7,724 nucleotides of DNA from an uncultured Halieaceae bacterium (GTDB lineage: Bacteria; Pseudomonadota; Gammaproteobacteria; Pseudomonadales; Halieaceae): NCBI GenBank assembly GCA_913063005.1, contig CAJXZI010000088.1, forward strand, positions 1 to 7,724, given 5' to 3'. How positions within the stretch are numbered: position 1 is the stretch's first letter; every line of letters starts with the position of its first letter. A program made the translations under genes and the position numbers. Below, one piece after another: positions 5,897 through 7,724 of the stretch. The notes beneath the pieces are model-generated. The model searched no databases. It had not been told where the DNA came from and saw nothing but the letters and a program-made list of their open reading frames with translations.

Positions 5897-6319
5897 ATGG
5901 AAAACGCCGCTTACACCGGGCAAATCAAAGTGAGATTTGCCGACACTGACGCCAATGGTCATACCTATTTTGGCAGCTACTTAGTGCTAGCTGATGAAGT
6001 GGTTTCAGAATACCTCGCCCAGGTTGGCTGGGACGGTGGCATTGATGGTGATTTTTTGACGTTTACTGTGAATGCCAATATCGACTTTATCGGTGAATGC
6101 ATGGCCTGGGATATTTTGGAGGTGTCCTGCAGTTTCACTAAACTAGGGAACAGCAGCTGCGCGCTCGCGTTTGAAATGTTGAATACATCAACCAATGAAA
6201 TAGCTACTCGAGGCTCATTTACGTATGTATTCGTAGACAAGGAAACGCGAAAGAGTCGTCCAATTCCGCAACAAATTAAGGACGCTATCGTCGCAGCACA
6301 GCCCGAGTTGGCAGTGTAG
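5897..6319 (+). CDS. Hotdog-fold acyl-CoA (or acyl-ACP) thioesterase, 4HBT/YbgC-like
   Basis: A 140-aa cytoplasmic hotdog-fold protein expected to hydrolyse an acyl thioester to free acid and CoA or ACP. The N-terminal strand KVRFADTDANGHTYFGSYL (11-29) carries the 4HBT signature D-x-D-x-x-G-H; Asp18 aligns with the catalytic Asp17 of Pseudomonas 4-hydroxybenzoyl-CoA thioesterase. It is followed by a helix with LADE (31-34) and three long strands (for example FTVNANIDF, near 55-63, and GSFTYVFVD, near 106-114), the usual hotdog order. Length matches single-domain members, which act as dimers or tetramers. The ATG is preceded by AGAAGG at 5883-5888, 8 nt away. Substrate chain length or ring type cannot be read. 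The DUF2452 gene follows 92 bp downstream on the same strand with no terminator seen between them, so co-transcription is possible. Confidence 0.86.
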   Translation: MENAAYTGQIKVRFADTDANGHTYFGSYLVLADEVVSEYLAQVGWDGGIDGDFLTFTVNANIDFIGECMAWDILEVSCSFTKLGNSSCALAFEMLNTSTNEIATRGSFTYVFVDKETRKSRPIPQQIKDAIVAAQPELAV

Positions 6320-6364
6320 TCAGCTGGCGGGTGAGTTGACGCAATACGTTTGCTTCTCGCTTGC

Positions 6365-6378
6365 GTACTGCAAAGTAC
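6365..6378. repeat. Short inverted repeat GTACT-GCAA-AGTAC
   Basis: A perfect 5-bp stem with a 4-nt loop in the 92-bp gap between the thioesterase and DUF2452 genes, 33 nt before the latter's start. There is no T-run after it, so it is not an intrinsic terminator; an operator half-site pair or chance are both possible. Confidence 0.3.
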
Positions 6379-6411
6379 ATAGGCAGCCATCGAGCAAGGT
6401 AGCAGCGGAAA

Positions 6412-6981
6412 ATGAGCGAGACGATTAACCCTCAGGGGAACCCGCAAGGTAAAGGTGTGGTGATGGTGCTGCAGCAAATGGCTGCTGCGGCGCCGTCGGA
6501 AATTCGCCCCAAATCTGCTGATGAGGCGCTTCTCGATTACTGGTGCTCGAGCTTGGTTTTGTCATCAGCCTTTAAGTTTCGTGTTGCGCCCGACAACACT
6601 TATTTTCTCTATCGCGTCGGTGCCGAGTGGCAGCTCTCACTCATTGCACCCGCCGAGTGGGGTGCCCGCATGCCTGGCGAGTTCGTTGCAGAGTGTCAAT
6701 TGAGCCAGGATATGACCTGGCAACTTCAGTTCGATGACGGCTTAAGTCAGACGGTCCGCGATGCGCTGGTCGCGTTTCTCGAAGGGTTTCAAGCGCAGGC
6801 AGCTTCATCGTCAAGCTTCGATGAGATGCTCCCTGATTACGTCGAAAGCCTCCCGTATCAGCAGCGCGTTCTCGCATCAGCGCTCAAGCGATCGCTTAAG
6901 CACTCACTGCGACTTGCCGGCGATAACGGCGTTGGGCTTTTAGCGGCGGTAGTCGAGCGGCGGCTCTCTATCACCCAGTAG
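6412..6981 (+). CDS. DUF2452 (C1orf50-like) protein of unknown function
   Basis: A 189-aa, apparently soluble protein without signal peptide or membrane segment. It begins with the short motif NPQGKG (10-15 region) and continues VVMVLQQM. The core, roughly residues 55-105 (APDNTYFLYRV, LSLIAPAEWG, LSQDMTWQL), is the pattern I recognise from DUF2452, also found in the eukaryotic protein C1orf50 (YYLYKR, FSIISPKEWG, LQHDLSW). No biochemical function is known to me for this family. After the core comes a low-complexity linker (QAQAASSSSFDEM, near 127-139) and a C-terminal helical part ending VERRLSITQ; this tail is not part of the domain I know and may be lineage-specific. SD is weak (AAGG at 6396-6399). 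The last 42 bp overlap, antisense, the end of the amidohydrolase gene. Recognition is from memory of family sequences. Confidence 0.72.
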   Translation: MSETINPQGNPQGKGVVMVLQQMAAAAPSEIRPKSADEALLDYWCSSLVLSSAFKFRVAPDNTYFLYRVGAEWQLSLIAPAEWGARMPGEFVAECQLSQDMTWQLQFDDGLSQTVRDALVAFLEGFQAQAASSSSFDEMLPDYVESLPYQQRVLASALKRSLKHSLRLAGDNGVGLLAAVVERRLSITQ

Positions 6982-7724
6982 CGCCTCGTATTGGAAGTTT
7001 GGGCCGCGTCGAGTATCGAACTCCGCTCTAGCTGCACTTAACAGTGCTGGATTCTTGAAGAGATCGACGGCGGTCAGCGCCATGGATTTCGCGGCAACAA
7101 TCATTCCCTTGTGGCCAATTGGTGTGCGGCCTGCGGCAACCGCTTGCCATGTATGAGCGCCAGTGCCCGGCACCCAGGTCGCAGCACTCATACCGACGGT
7201 TGGTACGGTCCAGCTGACATCACCAACGTCTGTAGATCCGTTTCCGCGCGAGCCAGAGGCATAGGGCTTAACTTGAGCGGCACGCTCTGTGATGAATGAG
7301 TCGTCGGGCAGGCTTTTTGCGAGTTCCGCTGCGAATGCCTTATCTGCCTCGCTGTAGTGCACACCCCCCACGGCTGAAAGATTTTTGTGCATAACCTCAG
7401 CGAGCGTGTCATTGGGTAGAACGCTGTAGTTTCCATGGATGATCTCGTAGCTCATGGACGTGCCTGTGCCCATTGCCGCAGCCTCGGCGGTCGCAATCAC
7501 ACGATCCCAAATCGAGCGCAGGGTGTTTTCATTCGGGTGTCTTACGTAATAAAAGCTCTGCGCTTTGTTAGGTACAACATTGGGTGCCGAGCCACCGTCG
7601 GTGATGACGTAGTGCAGTCGTGTTGACGCAGGAACGTGCTCGCGCAAGAGATTAACCATGAAGTTCATAGACTCGACAGCATCGAGGGCTGATCGACCAC
7701 GCTCCGGCGCCGACGCTGCATGCG
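6940..7724 (-). CDS. M20-family amidohydrolase, AbgB-like, C-terminal part (runs off the right edge)
   Basis: The C-terminal 260 or so residues of a metal-dependent amidohydrolase; the frame stays open through 7724, so the N-terminus and most metal ligands lie outside. The first visible residues, HAASAPERGRSALDAVE (about 7672-7722), are the conserved start of the M20 lid/dimerisation domain, which shows that the ATG at 7668 is internal. Then come ITDGGSAPNVVPNKAQSFYY (visible residues 40-59), STDVGDVSWTVPT (163-175) and GTGAHTWQAVAAG, in which the His (about 190) is the usual C-terminal metal ligand. These match the AbgB subunit of p-aminobenzoyl-glutamate hydrolase and related amidohydrolases better than IAA-amino-acid hydrolases. 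Family members cleave N-acyl amino acids or peptide-like amides; the substrate here is not determined. The stop (TAA, 6940-6942) lies inside the convergent DUF2452 gene. No terminator is seen on the minus strand close by. Confidence 0.87.
   Translation of the reverse strand, partial: HAASAPERGRSALDAVESMNFMVNLLREHVPASTRLHYVITDGGSAPNVVPNKAQSFYYVRHPNENTLRSIWDRVIATAEAAAMGTGTSMSYEIIHGNYSVLPNDTLAEVMHKNLSAVGGVHYSEADKAFAAELAKSLPDDSFITERAAQVKPYASGSRGNGSTDVGDVSWTVPTVGMSAATWVPGTGAHTWQAVAAGRTPIGHKGMIVAAKSMALTAVDLFKNPALLSAARAEFDTRRGPNFQYEALLGDREPPLDYRR

Noticed and set aside
5977..6477. 166-codon minus-strand open frame opposite the thioesterase
   Set aside because: It is a shadow of the thioesterase and the DUF2452 start; it has no recognisable domain, while the plus-strand frame is a clear hotdog protein.
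1..7724. CRISPR array, tRNA, rRNA, insertion sequence, toxin-antitoxin pair or phage genes
   Set aside because: Looked for on both strands; no repeat-spacer pattern, cloverleaf, transposase motifs or terminal inverted repeats were seen.

Overview
The window reads as chromosomal DNA of a Gram-negative bacterium, most likely a marine or aquatic gammaproteobacterium of the OM60/NOR5-Halieaceae or SAR92 kind. That placement rests on the general look of the proteins (FadL-type porin, DUF2452 protein, small membrane-anchored cytochrome c) and the moderate GC content; it is an impression, not a phylogenetic result. There are seven protein genes, the last cut by the right edge. I found no rRNA, tRNA, CRISPR array, transposase or phage gene.

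Layout from left to right. Positions 1-218 hold no convincing gene, but do hold a terminator-like hairpin that may end a gene lying off the left edge. A long minus-strand gene (219-2342) encodes an exported Ntn-hydrolase of the penicillin acylase/N-acyl-homoserine-lactone acylase family. A short divergent promoter region separates it from a plus-strand pair: a FadL/OmpP1/TodX outer-membrane transporter (2514-3911, GTG start) and an integral-membrane di-iron hydroxylase of the sterol desaturase/fatty acid hydroxylase superfamily that most resembles alkylglycerol monooxygenase (3962-5179). Converging on it is a membrane-anchored c-type cytochrome (5187-5624, minus). After a 272-bp divergent intergenic region come a hotdog-fold thioesterase (5897-6319) and a DUF2452 protein (6412-6981), both plus strand. 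The tail of the latter overlaps, antisense, the end of an M20-family amidohydrolase resembling AbgB (6940 to beyond 7724, minus).

Four of the seven genes point at acyl or lipid chemistry. The acylase would cleave N-acyl amides in the periplasm, the FadL protein would pass hydrophobic molecules across the outer membrane, the hydroxylase would oxidise a lipid in the inner membrane, and the thioesterase would hydrolyse an acyl-CoA or acyl-ACP. The FadL-hydroxylase pair has the strongest claim to being one functional unit: same strand, 50-bp gap, and a hairpin at the junction that covers the second gene's ribosome binding site. Any wider 'lipid scavenging' system is inference from adjacency.

Two regulatory structures stand out: a perfect 10-bp hairpin at 5154-5177 written inside the last codons of the hydroxylase that looks like the terminator of the opposing cytochrome gene, and the hairpin at 3931-3953. 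I do not see a clearly new defence or mobile system here. The least understood parts are the C-terminal membrane extension of the hydroxylase, the CX3C motif of the cytochrome, and the DUF2452 protein.
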